Shown: positions 17,216 to 26,136, numbered from the stretch's first letter. The stretch is 50,322 nucleotides of DNA from Vicinamibacteria bacterium (GCA_019694155.1 JAIBCN010000011.1:1-50322), one strand, 5' to 3'. The notes: generated by a model from the letters alone, not told the origin. Program-made: numbers and translations.

Positions 17216-17257
17216 GCGCGGAGGCCTGCTGGCTTCGCCGGGGCCTGGCCTCCGCGC
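17216..17257 (+). terminator. Hairpin terminator after the 98-residue gene
   Basis: Perfect 11-bp stem GCGCGGAGGCC / GGCCTCCGCGC with a 20-nt loop, starting 11 bp after the stop codon and followed by a pyrimidine-rich tract (TCCTCATTCTTCCTCC) rather than a pure U-run. Confidence 0.65.
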
Positions 17258-17286
17258 TCCTCATTCTTCCTCCAAGCGAGGGTCGC

Positions 17287-19245
17287 GTGACACAATCTCG
17301 GGCGATGATGGCTCTCTCCGTGCTGGCACTGGCCGCGTGGGTTCAGTCGGCCCCCGCGCCCGCGAATCAGTCCGCCGCCTACGGCCTCTTCCTCGACGCC
17401 CTTTCGCTGCGAGAAGTCGGGCAGAACGAGGAGGCGTTGAAACTCCTGCAGAAGACGCTGAAGGCCGACCCGCAAGCAGCCGACGCCTATGCCGAAATGG
17501 CGCGTATCCACCTGGACGAGGGCCGCTACGAGCTCGCCGTGCAGGCGGTGAATCAGGCGGTCAAGGTGTCTCCGAACCGGGCCGACCTGAGGAGCCTTGC
17601 CGGCCAGGTGCACCAGTTCTACGGCCAGTCCGGCGGCGGAGAAGCTGAACTCCGGCTCGCCGCGCGGGAATACGAGGCGGCCTCGGCCATGAACCCCGCC
17701 GATCCGGAACCCCTGAGGGACCTAACGAGGCTCTACTCGGTCCTGCGCGACGCCAAGGCGGCGCTCGATACCTGGAAACGGCTCTCGGTCGTCGATCCGC
17801 GAAACGTGGATGCGTTCATGCAGGTGGCGAACCTCTCGCTCAACGCCGGCGACACGAAAGGCGCGGTGGAGGCCCTGGAGACGGCAGCGGCGGCCGATCC
17901 ACAAAACGCGCGTGTGCTGCAGATCCTGGGGGACATCCAGCGGGAAGCGGGCAAGACCGACGAAGCGCTCAAGCACTACGGGGCCGCGGCGAAGCTCGAC
18001 AACAAGGACCTCGTCACGCGGCTGAAGATCGGGGAGATCCTCATCGACGCCCACCGCGGCGACGAAGCACTGGAGATGTCGGGCGAGATGCTCAAGGAAG
18101 ACGCGAGCAACCGGTTCGGCCTGGACCTCAAGGCACGCGCCCTCAAGGAGCTGCGAAAGGTGGACGAAGCGCTCGAGATCGCGGAGAGCCTCGCCGCCTC
18201 CGACCCCAAAGACCTCAAGGCCGCCTTCCTCGTGGTGACCCTTCTCGAACAGAAGGGCGCGCTCGAACAGGCGGACGAGCGACTCAAAGCGCTGTTGCGG
18301 CGAAATACCTCCAACGAAGACCAGGAGGGCATCGCCCGGAACAACCGCGTGTTCTGGGCGCACGCCGGCATGGTCCGCCAGAGGCTGGGGCGCTATCAGG
18401 AGGCCGCGGATGCGTTCGGCGAGGCCGCGAAGTCGGGCAAGGAGAAAGACCCCTCCCTCGTGACCTATCGAATCGACTCGCTCATTTCCGCCAAGGCGTT
18501 CGACAAGGCGCTCGTCGAAGTGAGAGCGGCCAAGCAGGATCCCGCCTTCAAGGATGAGGCCGACCTCCGGTTCCTCGAGGCCTACGCCCTTCGCGGGACG
18601 GGCGACGAGAAGGGTGCTACGGCCCTCGTCGACTCGCTGCTCGCGTCCAGCAGCAACGAGGTCGACGACACCCTGGCCGCGGCCGATTTCCATCAACGCG
18701 GGAAGAACCTCCCGCGGGCCCAGGAACTGTTCGCCCGCGTCGCCGCGAAGGATCCAAAGAACGTCCGGGCGTTCTTCAGCCTGGGCTCGGTGCTCGAGCG
18801 TCAGAAGAAGTACGACGAGGCCGAGAAGGCCTTTCGCAGCGCCCTGGCGCTCTCTCCCGACTCCGCGATCACCCTCAACTATCTCGGGTACATGAACGCC
18901 GACCGGAACGTGAAGGTGGCCGAGGCCCTGGCCATGATTCAGAAGGCGGTGGCCGCCGATCCCGAGAATGGTTCCTATCTCGACAGCCTGGCCTGGGCGC
19001 TTCATCGACTGGGACGCCAGAGCGAGGCGGAAGCCGCGATTCGCAAGGCCATCGTGACCCAGGAGAAGAATGCCGTGGTCATCGCCCACCTCGGGCTGAT
19101 CCTCGCCGCCAAAGGCGACCATGCCGAGGCCTTGAACTACCTGCGGCTGTCCCTCCAGGGTGAGGATGAAGGCGGCGAGCTCGACCGCGTCCTGGTGGAA
19201 AACAAGATCCGGGACTTGTCGAGATCGGCCCAGAAGAAGCCTTGA
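17287..19245 (+). CDS. Secreted/periplasmic TPR-repeat protein
   Basis: 652 residues. A signal peptide (about 1-25, ALSVLALAAWVQSAPAPA) is followed by tandem 34-residue TPR units through nearly the whole chain. Examples are AADAYAEMARIHLDEGRYE, AQNARVLQILGD-type units, and the last clear ones VRAFFSLGSVLERQKKYDEA and GSYLDSLAWALHRLGRQSEA. Such scaffolds mediate protein contacts in the periplasm. GTG 17287 was chosen because GAGGG lies six bases upstream; the ATG at 17305 has no ribosome site. Its stop overlaps the TTG start of the lolB-like gene, so the pair is coupled and may act together in lipoprotein or envelope assembly. Confidence 0.85.
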   Translation: MTQSRAMMALSVLALAAWVQSAPAPANQSAAYGLFLDALSLREVGQNEEALKLLQKTLKADPQAADAYAEMARIHLDEGRYELAVQAVNQAVKVSPNRADLRSLAGQVHQFYGQSGGGEAELRLAAREYEAASAMNPADPEPLRDLTRLYSVLRDAKAALDTWKRLSVVDPRNVDAFMQVANLSLNAGDTKGAVEALETAAAADPQNARVLQILGDIQREAGKTDEALKHYGAAAKLDNKDLVTRLKIGEILIDAHRGDEALEMSGEMLKEDASNRFGLDLKARALKELRKVDEALEIAESLAASDPKDLKAAFLVVTLLEQKGALEQADERLKALLRRNTSNEDQEGIARNNRVFWAHAGMVRQRLGRYQEAADAFGEAAKSGKEKDPSLVTYRIDSLISAKAFDKALVEVRAAKQDPAFKDEADLRFLEAYALRGTGDEKGATALVDSLLASSSNEVDDTLAAADFHQRGKNLPRAQELFARVAAKDPKNVRAFFSLGSVLERQKKYDEAEKAFRSALALSPDSAITLNYLGYMNADRNVKVAEALAMIQKAVAADPENGSYLDSLAWALHRLGRQSEAEAAIRKAIVTQEKNAVVIAHLGLILAAKGDHAEALNYLRLSLQGEDEGGELDRVLVENKIRDLSRSAQKKP

Positions 19246-19835
19246 CGCGTCGGGGCCTGGGGGCGCTCCTCGCGGTGTCCTTGTCCGCGTGCGCCACCCG
19301 CGGGCACATCGCGAGCCCTCTCGAGATGGCCCTCCTCGAAAAGGCGGAAGGCCTCTCGTCCGCGGGGCGGATCACCCTCTCGGGCCCTAAGGGCCGTTTC
19401 TCGGCTCGCGTCGTCTTCGGCGCGGCGCGGCCCGAGGCTCTCCGAATCGAGATCCCAGCCGGAACCGGGCTGCGGTTCCTCCTCGTCGCGAAGGACGGGA
19501 GGCTCCGCGCCGATCTCCCCGGGGACGACGCGATGTATGAAGGCCCGGCCACGACCGAGGTCATGAACGCGCTCTTCGGAATCGAGTTGTCGCCACGGGA
19601 CCTGGTGGGCGCGATTCTCGGTTCGCCGCCCGATTCGCTCTCCCTTTCGTGGCGATTCGATCGGTTGCTGCCTGTCCGGCTCGCCATTCGCGGGTCGAAT
19701 GAGACCTCGCTCGTCCTGAGCCTCGACGACCCCGAGATCGTGGCGCCTCGGCCTCAGGCCTTCGAATTCGGTCCGCCCCGCGGACGCGTCTGGAGCCTCC
19801 GCGAGATGTCCGACCGGCTGGGCCTCACCCGATGA
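19242..19835 (+). CDS. lolB: LolB-like outer-membrane lipoprotein insertion factor
   Basis: 197 residues. Lipoprotein signal MTRRGLGALLAVSLSAC, lipobox LSAC with acylated Cys17. The mature part has strands such as SAGRITLSGPKGRFSARVVF, ALRIEIPAGTGLRFLLVAKDG and LSLSWRFDRLLPVRLAIRG, resembling the half-barrel of LolB and related DUF4292 proteins. Its position just before ispE matches the lolB-ispE order known from many proteobacteria. The TTG start overlaps the TPR gene's stop (TTGA), and its own stop overlaps the ispE ATG (ATGA). Sequence similarity alone is modest; synteny supports the call. Confidence 0.68.
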   Translation: MTRRGLGALLAVSLSACATRGHIASPLEMALLEKAEGLSSAGRITLSGPKGRFSARVVFGAARPEALRIEIPAGTGLRFLLVAKDGRLRADLPGDDAMYEGPATTEVMNALFGIELSPRDLVGAILGSPPDSLSLSWRFDRLLPVRLAIRGSNETSLVLSLDDPEIVAPRPQAFEFGPPRGRVWSLREMSDRLGLTR

Positions 19836-20728
19836 CGCCGCGTCGCTTCCGGTCCTTCGCCAAGATCAACCTCGGCCTCGAGGTGGTGGGGCGGCTTCCC
19901 GGCGGATACCACGAACTGAAGACGATCTTCGCGACCCTGAGTCTTCACGACACCATCGACATCGCGGCAACGAAGGCCGGCATCTCCGTCCGCACCGACC
20001 ACCCGTCCGTCCCGGGAGACGAGACGAACCTCGCCCATCGGGCAGCGGTGGCGATGCAGCGACTCTCGGGCCGCACAGGGGGTCTCTCCATCGCCATTCA
20101 CAAGCGCATCGCGGTAGGAGGAGGGCTGGGGGGCGGCAGCAGCAACGCGGCGGCCGTCCTGCGGGCCCTCGACTCGATGTGGGGCCTCGGCCTTGGGCGC
20201 GAAGGGCTGATCGAGATCGCGAAGTCGCTCGGGGCGGACGTTCCCTACTTTCTCTTCGGCGGCGCCGCCCTCGGCCTGGGCCGGGGAGACGACATCCGCC
20301 CTCTCGATCTTCGACTCGACCAGAAGGTCCTGCTCGTGCCCGGGGACGGCGGTGTTTCCACCGCGCAGGTCTTCCGGCGATTCGCGGAGGACGGGGGGCC
20401 GTCAGAAGCGCGCTCGCGGATCGACGCCTTCCTGCGGAAGCCCCTCACACCCGGCCGACTCCGCAATGACCTCGAGCGGGCGGCGATCGAGGAGAGTCCC
20501 GCCCTCGCCGGGGTGGCGCGGCGGATACGACGCGCGGCACGGGTCTCCGGAGCGATTCAGGCCGCCATGTCCGGCAGCGGCTCGTCCTTCTTCCTGCTCT
20601 TCGAAGACGCCCCGTCCCGGGCCGCGGCGTGGCGGGACCTCCGGGAGGCCGGTATCCGGGGCGTGCCCTGCGGATTCGTCTCGCGGCGATCGTACGAAAG
20701 CCGCTTCGAGATCCCGCGCCAGGCCTGA
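19832..20728 (+). CDS. ispE: 4-diphosphocytidyl-2-C-methyl-D-erythritol kinase
   Basis: 298-residue GHMP kinase of the non-mevalonate isoprenoid pathway; phosphorylates CDP-ME at the 2-hydroxyl. Catalytic Lys11 is in SFAKINLGLEVVGR, followed by the GGYHEL substrate motif. The ATP loop GGGLGGGSSNAAAVL is at about 96-110, and the catalytic Asp is in SLGADVPYFLFGG. C-terminal MSGSGSSFF is typical. Coupled to lolB by an ATGA overlap. Confidence 0.95.
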   Translation: MTPRRFRSFAKINLGLEVVGRLPGGYHELKTIFATLSLHDTIDIAATKAGISVRTDHPSVPGDETNLAHRAAVAMQRLSGRTGGLSIAIHKRIAVGGGLGGGSSNAAAVLRALDSMWGLGLGREGLIEIAKSLGADVPYFLFGGAALGLGRGDDIRPLDLRLDQKVLLVPGDGGVSTAQVFRRFAEDGGPSEARSRIDAFLRKPLTPGRLRNDLERAAIEESPALAGVARRIRRAARVSGAIQAAMSGSGSSFFLLFEDAPSRAAAWRDLREAGIRGVPCGFVSRRSYESRFEIPRQA

Positions 20729-20755
20729 ACCCTGCGGACCTCGACGCTCGCCATG

Positions 20756-20773
20756 CTGGCCGCCTACGGCCAG
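20756..20773. terminator. Bidirectional hairpin between ispE and the SGNH gene
   Basis: Perfect CTGGCCG-CCTA-CGGCCAG hairpin in the 35-bp gap between converging genes. The SGNH stop codon lies in and beside the loop. There is no clear U-tract, so termination efficiency is uncertain. Confidence 0.45.
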
Positions 20774-21744
20774 GGTTCGGGCGCGGCGTGGTTTCGCGGG
20801 CCGTCGACCGCGCGCAGGAGCGCCTCGGCGGCGATTCGGTGGGCCACCTCGTTCGGGTGCTCATCTGCCGCCCCCTCCACCACGAGGAGTTTCCAGTCGA
20901 GGCCGCGGTAATAGGGCAGCAGGTCGACGAACATGACGCCAAGGGGGCGACAGACCTCCGCGAGCTTCTGGTGGATGGACTCGAAGGGATACGAGCGGTC
21001 GAGGGGATTCCCGAAGAGCGGAAACACCGCCACGATCAGCGGCACTTTGTGCTCGTGGGCGAGAGTGGCGATTTCGGTGAGGCCCTGGACGACGGCGCGG
21101 TAGCCCGGCTGATCGTCCTCGTAGAGGGCGAGATAGTTGGCGATCCGCGCCCGGTTTTCCCGGGTGGCCCTCACGCGGTCCGCGATCAGGCTGAGCAGAG
21201 CGGACCGGCGCCAGAACGGCGGCCTGGTTTCCGGGCGGTTCATTTCGGCGCGCCACTCCTCCGCGCGCCGCTGCTCGGCCGCACCCGAAGCCTCGGCGTC
21301 GTTGAGGACATAACCCAGAAAGAGGAGGTCCGGCTCGTATTCGAAGGCTTCCTTGCGCGCGATCTCGGCCTCGCGAGCGGTCGCGATCCCGGGGATGGAC
21401 AGAACCACCGCCTCCCAGAGCTCCCCTCGGTCTTCGCTGAGGCCGCGCGCCACCCGGCGACCGTAGGTATCGTCGAACAGGACTCCGGCGCCGTAGGTGA
21501 ACGAGTCCCCCACGAAGACCGCCCGGTGAACCCCCGGGGGCTTCTTCCTGGTGTGCTCCACGTCGCGGTATCCCGCCGAGTTTTCCGGGCGAAAGGAGGC
21601 CCCTCCCCGAACCACGGGATAACCGTTCCGCCGCAGCGGCTGCGGCGCGGTCAGTCGCACCGCTCCCTCGAGACCAAGCAGACCAAGGGTGGCGCCGCCA
21701 AGAAGAAGAGCAGCCTCGGCGAAGCGCGGACGTCCCGGTGCCAT
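20764..21744 (-). CDS. SGNH/GDSL-type hydrolase-like membrane-anchored protein
   Basis: About 326 residues. An N-terminal hydrophobic anchor (ALLLGGATLGLLGLEGAVRL) precedes an SGNH fold. Block I is VFVGDSFTYGAG with the nucleophile Ser; GYVLNDAE carries the Asn-Asp block; the C-terminal DEHPNEVAHR supplies the Asp-x-x-His catalytic pair. Probably an esterase or acyl-modifying enzyme acting outside the cytoplasm on glycans or lipids. ATG 21744 is preferred; an in-frame ATG at 21798 would add 18 polar residues before the anchor. It is the only reverse gene between ispE and prs. Confidence 0.78.
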   Translation of the reverse strand: MAPGRPRFAEAALLLGGATLGLLGLEGAVRLTAPQPLRRNGYPVVRGGASFRPENSAGYRDVEHTRKKPPGVHRAVFVGDSFTYGAGVLFDDTYGRRVARGLSEDRGELWEAVVLSIPGIATAREAEIARKEAFEYEPDLLFLGYVLNDAEASGAAEQRRAEEWRAEMNRPETRPPFWRRSALLSLIADRVRATRENRARIANYLALYEDDQPGYRAVVQGLTEIATLAHEHKVPLIVAVFPLFGNPLDRSYPFESIHQKLAEVCRPLGVMFVDLLPYYRGLDWKLLVVEGAADEHPNEVAHRIAAEALLRAVDGPRNHAAPEPWP

Positions 21745-21815
21745 GAAGGCCGAGCAGGCTAGCACAAACGATTCGGGCTCATCTTCGCTAAGCTTCACTC
21801 CTCACCTCTCGCCAC

Positions 21816-21890
21816 TGGGGCGTCGCCAAGCGGTAAGGCTCGGGACTTTGAATCCCGCATCCGAAGGTTCGAATCCTTCCGCCCCAGCCA
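21816..21890 (+). tRNA. tRNA-Gln (anticodon TTG)
   Basis: 75-nt cloverleaf with encoded CCA. Acceptor TGGGGCG pairs with CGCCCCA, followed by discriminator G and CCA. The D arm starts GCCAAGCGGTAAGGC. The anticodon stem CGGGA/TCCCG holds the loop CTTTGAA, anticodon TTG at 21848-21850. The T arm contains GGTTCGAATCC. It closely matches bacterial tRNA-Gln. Position directly before prs is a known conserved arrangement. Confidence 0.97.
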
Positions 21891-21948
21891 GGGGAACCGC
21901 AACGACTCCATTCCTCTTCCTGAAGAATCCCGAAGGACAACAGCCGCC

Positions 21949-22896
21949 ATGGTTCGACCTCCCCACGACATGAAGATCTTCACCGGGAGCGCCAACAGGT
22001 CGTTGGGTGAATCGGTCTCGCGGTACCTCAAGGTGCCTCTCGGCAAGACGCACCTTTCGAGGTTCCTCGACGGGGAGGTCTGGTTCCAGATCGAAGAGAA
22101 CGTCCGCGGCAAGGACGTGTTCGTGCTGCAATCCACCTCGACGCCCGTCAACGAGCACCTGATGGAACTGCTCATCATGATCGATGCTTTCAGGCGGGCG
22201 AGCGCCGCGCGCATCACCGCGGTCATCCCCTACTACGGCTACGCCCGGCAGGACCGAAAAGACCGGCCCCGCGTTCCCATTTCGGCGAAGCTCGTCGCGA
22301 ACCTCATCTCGACCGCGGGTTGTCACCGCGTGCTCACCATGGATCTCCACGCCTCCCAGATCCAGGGCTTCTTCGACGTGCCCGTCGATCATCTCTTCGC
22401 GGCCCCCGTGATCATCGATCACGTGGCCCAGATGGGCCTGCAGGACCTCTGCGTGGTCTCCCCGGACGCGGGCGGCGTCGAACGCGCGCGCGCCTACGCC
22501 AAGCGCCTCGGCGCCTCGCTCGCCATCGTCGACAAGCGCCGCGAGACCGCGAACGTGGCGGAAGTGCACAATGTCATCGGCGACGTCTCCGGCAAGACCG
22601 TCCTCATCGTCGACGACCTCGTGGACACCGCGGGAACCCTGTGCAAGGTGGCGGAGGCGCTGGGCGAAGCGGGGGCGGGCAAGATCCTCGCGTCGGCCTC
22701 CCATGCCGTCCTTTCCGGCAACGCGGTTCGGAACATCAATGCGAGCAGGATCTCCCAATTGATCGTCACCGACTCCATCGAAGAGAGACCGGAGCGAAAA
22801 TCAGATAAGATTGTCGTTCTGCCCATCGGAGAGCTGATGGGCAAGGCCATCCAGAATATCCACGAAGAAGCGTCCGTCACGAGCCTCTTCATTTGA
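21949..22896 (+). CDS. prs: Ribose-phosphate pyrophosphokinase
   Basis: 315 residues. Makes PRPP from ribose 5-phosphate and ATP, feeding nucleotide, His and Trp synthesis. Motifs: [40 protein letters not shown] (ATP/flexible loop), [27 protein letters not shown], and the PRPP loop [17 protein letters not shown] 21949 has GAAGGA 13 nt upstream; ATG 21970 ([12 protein letters not shown]) would match family N-termini more tightly but has no ribosome site. Confidence 0.95.
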   Translation: MVRPPHDMKIFTGSANRSLGESVSRYLKVPLGKTHLSRFLDGEVWFQIEENVRGKDVFVLQSTSTPVNEHLMELLIMIDAFRRASAARITAVIPYYGYARQDRKDRPRVPISAKLVANLISTAGCHRVLTMDLHASQIQGFFDVPVDHLFAAPVIIDHVAQMGLQDLCVVSPDAGGVERARAYAKRLGASLAIVDKRRETANVAEVHNVIGDVSGKTVLIVDDLVDTAGTLCKVAEALGEAGAGKILASASHAVLSGNAVRNINASRISQLIVTDSIEERPERKSDKIVVLPIGELMGKAIQNIHEEASVTSLFI

Positions 22897-22941
22897 CGCC
22901 TCCCCGAAACCCGTTCCAATCAGGGGTTTTCGGAGACGGCG
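22897..22941 (+). terminator. Hairpin after prs, terminator or attenuator
   Basis: Imperfect stem of about 14 pairs (arms CGCCTCCCCGAAACCC and GGGGTTTTCGGAGACGGCG) begins right after the prs stop codon. There is no U-tract, and the same-strand rplY gene starts 28 bp later, so partial read-through is likely. Confidence 0.4.
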
Positions 22942-22968
22942 TCCCTAAGATTTGAAGACCAGCAAGCC

Positions 22969-23697
22969 ATGTCAGACATCGTAGTCGTCGCCCAAACCCG
23001 CCCGCTGCGCGGAAAGAACGAAGCCAAGCGCCTCCGGGCCCGCGGCAGGATCCCCGCCGTCGTTTACGCCCCCGGCAAGGAGAACGTGTCGGTGAGCGTC
23101 TCCCCGCGCGAGCTCGCGGTGGTCTTCAAGACGGGCGCCGCCGAGAACACCCTCGTCGATCTCGAGATGGACGGAAAGAAGCGCAAGGTCATCCTGAAGG
23201 ACTACCAGGTCCACCCGGTGCGGCCCGAGTTCCTTCACGCCGACTTTTACGAAGTGGCGCTCGACAAGCCGATCCAGGTCAAGGTCCACATCGAGCTTCA
23301 GGGCGTGCCGGTGGGGGTCAAGACCCATGGCGGCATGCTCGAGTTCATCACCCGCGAAATCCTCGTCTCCTGCCTGCCTCTCGACATCCCGAAGAAGTTC
23401 GTGGTGGACGTGTCGGCGCTCGAGATCAACGGCGAAGTCCGGGTGTCGGCCCTGCCGATGCCGCCCAAGGTGAAGGCTCTGACCGACGGCGATCTCCTCG
23501 TGGCTCACGTCGTCACCAAGCACGAGGAGGAGGCCGCGGCCGCTCCCGCCGAAGGTGCTGCGGTCGCCGCCGAACCCGAGGTCGCGAAGAAGGGCAAGGC
23601 TCCGACCGAGGCCGACGCCGCCGCGGCCAAGGCGGCTCCTGGCAAGGCGGCGCCCGCCGCCGCTGCAGGAAAGGACGTCAAGAAAGACAAGAAATAG
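22969..23697 (+). CDS. rplY: 50S ribosomal protein bL25, CTC form
   Basis: 242 residues. The N-terminal 5S rRNA-binding domain (about 5-95) has RGKNEAKRLRARGRIPAVVYAPG and ends in the HADFYEV motif. The CTC/TL5 C-terminal domain (about 100-190) includes KVHIELQGVPVGVKTHGG and LPLDIPKKFVVDVS. A tail of about 50 residues is almost only Ala, Lys, Pro, Glu and Gly, probably disordered. Stands between prs and pth, its usual place. Confidence 0.95.
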   Translation: MSDIVVVAQTRPLRGKNEAKRLRARGRIPAVVYAPGKENVSVSVSPRELAVVFKTGAAENTLVDLEMDGKKRKVILKDYQVHPVRPEFLHADFYEVALDKPIQVKVHIELQGVPVGVKTHGGMLEFITREILVSCLPLDIPKKFVVDVSALEINGEVRVSALPMPPKVKALTDGDLLVAHVVTKHEEEAAAAPAEGAAVAAEPEVAKKGKAPTEADAAAAKAAPGKAAPAAAAGKDVKKDKK

Positions 23698-23704
23698 GCG
23701 GCCA

Positions 23705-24283
23705 ATGCGCCTGATCGTCGGCCTTGGAAATCCGGGCGAGAAGTACCGCCGTACGCGGCACAACGCCGGTTTCATGGTGGTCGACGAGCTGGCGCAGAGG
23801 CTCCCGCTCGGCGCCGTCGAACGCATCGACGACGCCTGGGCGGTGAAGACGGAGCTCGCGGGCGAGCGGGTGGTCCTTGTGAAGCCTCAGAGCTTCATGA
23901 ACCGCTCTGGTCCGGTGGTCGAGGCGGCCCTTCGCTATTTCAATGTCGAGCCGGAGAGCCTGGTCGTCATCTCCGACGATGTGGCCATCCCCCTTGGATC
24001 GATCCGGATCCGGCCGCGCGGTTCTCACGGCGGCCAGAACGGCCTACGCTCGATCATCGAATCGATCGGCTCCGAGGAGTTTGCGAGGCTTCGCTTCGGC
24101 ATCGGCTCCTCCGAGCCCGTGCTCGACCTCGCGGGATACGTCCTCTCGGACTTCACCGACTCCGAGGTCCTGAGGGTCCAGGAAATGGTCTCGAGGGCCG
24201 CGGACGCGATTTCCGCGATCGTGGAACTCGGGGTCGAAGCGGCCATGAACAACTTCAACGGGGCCAAGGGCCAGCCCGAATGA
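23705..24283 (+). CDS. pth: Peptidyl-tRNA hydrolase
   Basis: 192 residues. Recycles peptidyl-tRNA released from ribosomes. N-terminal IVGLGNPGEKYRRTRHNAGF has catalytic His19 and Asn9; the substrate-binding Asp is in SDDVAIPLGSIRIRPRGSHG, followed by GGQNGLRSIIE. ATG 23705 is chosen because it starts precisely at the family N-terminus, 7 bp after rplY; the frame is open upstream but overlaps rplY. Confidence 0.96.
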   Translation: MRLIVGLGNPGEKYRRTRHNAGFMVVDELAQRLPLGAVERIDDAWAVKTELAGERVVLVKPQSFMNRSGPVVEAALRYFNVEPESLVVISDDVAIPLGSIRIRPRGSHGGQNGLRSIIESIGSEEFARLRFGIGSSEPVLDLAGYVLSDFTDSEVLRVQEMVSRAADAISAIVELGVEAAMNNFNGAKGQPE

Positions 24284-24345
24284 CCCCCTCCCGGATCGAC
24301 GATCTCGGGTAGAATCGCCGGCCGCACCAAAACCAGACACTCCTT

Positions 24346-24373
24346 GCTGCAAGTAGCGGAACGCAAAAGCAGC
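24346..24373 (+). promoter_or_regulatory. Putative structured leader of the rpsF-rpsR mRNA
   Basis: GCTGC and GCAGC (24346-24350 and 24369-24373) enclose an inner GCG-GAA-CGC hairpin, giving a two-step stem with an internal loop, 36 nt before rpsF. Ribosomal S6/S18 operons are often autoregulated through leader hairpins, but the known CCG-containing bulge is not clear here. A TAGAAT -10-like hexamer lies at 24310-24315. Confidence 0.3.
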
Positions 24374-24408
24374 TCTCTTCACTTGATCCATAAGGAGATC
24401 AGAAACAC

Positions 24409-24807
24409 GTGAGTCAAAGACAGTACGAGATTCTGTTCATCGCCGAACAGAACCTCGGTGAACCCGAAGTCGATACCCTGACCAGCACGGTCAAGGGCTT
24501 CATCGAAAAGGAAAACGGCACGGTCGAGAAGGTGGAGAAGTGGGGCAAGAAGCGCCTCGCCTACCCGATCGGCAAGAACCGCGAAGGCAGCTACGTGCTG
24601 ATGATCGCGAACGCGCCGGGCAGCTCGATCAGCGAAGTCGAGCGCCGCATGCGCGTGACCGACGGCATCCTTCGTTTCCTGGCCATCCGCATCGACGCGG
24701 AGATGAAGAAGGCCGACCGCAAGAAGACGATCCGGGGCAAGAAGGAGTCGACGCGGCGCGCGAGCGTCCGTGAGAAGGACCGGGCCTACGAGGGAGGTGC
24801 GCAATGA
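24409..24807 (+). CDS. rpsF: 30S ribosomal protein bS6
   Basis: 132 residues. Starts SQRQYEILFIAEQNLGEPEV; core motifs ENGTVEKVEKWGKKRLAYPI and GSYVLMIANAPG are typical; the tail is basic. The GTG start is preceded by AAGGAG at 11 nt. The stop overlaps rpsR (ATGA), matching its binding to bS18 on the platform of the small subunit. Confidence 0.96.
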   Translation: MSQRQYEILFIAEQNLGEPEVDTLTSTVKGFIEKENGTVEKVEKWGKKRLAYPIGKNREGSYVLMIANAPGSSISEVERRMRVTDGILRFLAIRIDAEMKKADRKKTIRGKKESTRRASVREKDRAYEGGAQ

Positions 24808-25127
24808 GCGACATGGAAACGCCTGAATACAGAGGCCGCGGCGGCGAGGGGCGTGGCCCCGGTGGCGAACGCGGCGAACGCAAGGACAAGGAGAAGGGCG
24901 GGGGCAAGGGCGGTTTCTTCCGCCGGCGCAAGACCTGCAAGCTCTGTTCGGAAAAAGTCGACTACGTCGACTACAAGAACACCAAGCTCCTTCTCGCCTT
25001 CATCCCGGAGCGCGCCAAGATCCTGCCCCGCCGCATGTTCGGAACCTGCGCGCCGTGCCAGCGCAAGGTCCGCACCGCCATTCTGCGCGCGCGCCAGATG
25101 GCGCTGATTCCGTACTCGACCGAGTAG
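24804..25127 (+). CDS. rpsR: 30S ribosomal protein bS18, zinc-ribbon (C+) form
   Basis: 107 residues. A Gly/Arg/Glu-rich N-terminal extension of about 37 residues precedes FFRRRKTCKLCSEKVDYVDY and GTCAPCQRKVRTAILRARQM, ending LIPYSTE. The two CxxC pairs replace the residues of the zinc-free form and should bind one Zn. Partner of bS6, coupled by a 4-bp overlap. Confidence 0.95.
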   Translation: MSDMETPEYRGRGGEGRGPGGERGERKDKEKGGGKGGFFRRRKTCKLCSEKVDYVDYKNTKLLLAFIPERAKILPRRMFGTCAPCQRKVRTAILRARQMALIPYSTE

Positions 25128-25185
25128 TCGACCTCGTCGCGACGACTCAGGGACCAGGGACGTTCGGCTGCCCGGTGACAAGAGC

Positions 25186-26136
25186 TTGAGCGTCCCTGTC
25201 TCCCCGCCATCGCTCACCCTCGTCGCGGTTTTCGCGGGCTCGATGGCCGGCCTCCTGTTTCTCCTGCCGCGGCTCGCGTCGAGCGCGCCTTTCCTCGCCC
25301 TTCCCCTGAGCATCGCCGGGCTGTTCTCGGCGGCGCCCCTCCTGGCCGTGCGGATCTCCGGACGCCGCCTGCACGCTTTTCTCGCCCTCGCCGTCGCTCT
25401 CCTGCTCATCTCCGTGATCGACTCCTCCGACAGCGCCATCGGCTTCCTCATCCTGTTCGGCCTCTGGGCCCTTCTGGCCGGGGAAGTACTGACCCGGCGC
25501 AAGAGCGTCATCGCGGCCTCGGTGGCCGGGCTCGTGATCCTGTCCGCAGAAGCGCTGCTCGCGGGCTTCGCCGAGGGCACGGCGCCCATCGAGGCCACGC
25601 TCCGATCCCCCCAGGTGCAGGCCTCCTTCGACCAGTGGGCGGCGCAGGCCGAGCTGGAGCCGGCTGAGGCGAAGGCCGCGATCGAGCGGGTGCGGGCAGG
25701 CATCGTGGCCCTCTATCCGGCGCTCTCCGTGATCTCGGCCATCACCATCGTGGCCCTGAACGCCGTCGCCCTCGGGCGGCTCGTGCAGCGAAGCCAGGCC
25801 CCGGACTTCCCCCGCGGAGAGCTTCTGGCCCTGCGCTGGCCCCTGGGCCTGGTCGTCGCGTTCGTCGCCTCGGGCGCGCTGCTCCTCGTGCCCGGCACGC
25901 AGCAGACGGGCTGGAACGGCCTCGTCGTCACCCTCTTTCTCTTCCTGCTCCAGGGCCTGTCCGTGCTGACCTTCGCCCTCACCCGCCTGTTCTCGAGCGA
26001 GTTGATGCGCGCGATGTTCGTGGTCACCTCCCTCCTCGGCCCCTGGGCGATCCTGCTCTCTCTTCTCGGCCTCTTCGACCAGTGGTTCGATTTCCGGCGC
26101 CGCCTCGCCGGCGCCGAGACCCCGGCCGCGTCCTGA
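25186..26136 (+). CDS. Polytopic membrane protein, DUF2232-like
   Basis: 316 residues with about eight hydrophobic segments (first at about 9-28 and 32-50; last at about 275-300) and a soluble acidic helix pair near residues 125-165. Located between rpsR and rplI, exactly where DUF2232 proteins (YybS-like) are encoded in many bacteria. No catalytic residues are evident. TTG 25186 is the first reasonable start; the ribosome site is weak. Function unknown; a membrane transport or assembly role is possible. Assignment rests on topology and synteny. Confidence 0.72.
   Translation: MSVPVSPPSLTLVAVFAGSMAGLLFLLPRLASSAPFLALPLSIAGLFSAAPLLAVRISGRRLHAFLALAVALLLISVIDSSDSAIGFLILFGLWALLAGEVLTRRKSVIAASVAGLVILSAEALLAGFAEGTAPIEATLRSPQVQASFDQWAAQAELEPAEAKAAIERVRAGIVALYPALSVISAITIVALNAVALGRLVQRSQAPDFPRGELLALRWPLGLVVAFVASGALLLVPGTQQTGWNGLVVTLFLFLLQGLSVLTFALTRLFSSELMRAMFVVTSLLGPWAILLSLLGLFDQWFDFRRRLAGAETPAAS

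Noticed and set aside
24346..24373. Known S6:S18-binding leader motif
   Set aside because: A hairpin is present, but the characteristic CCG bulge could not be identified, so it is kept only as a putative leader.
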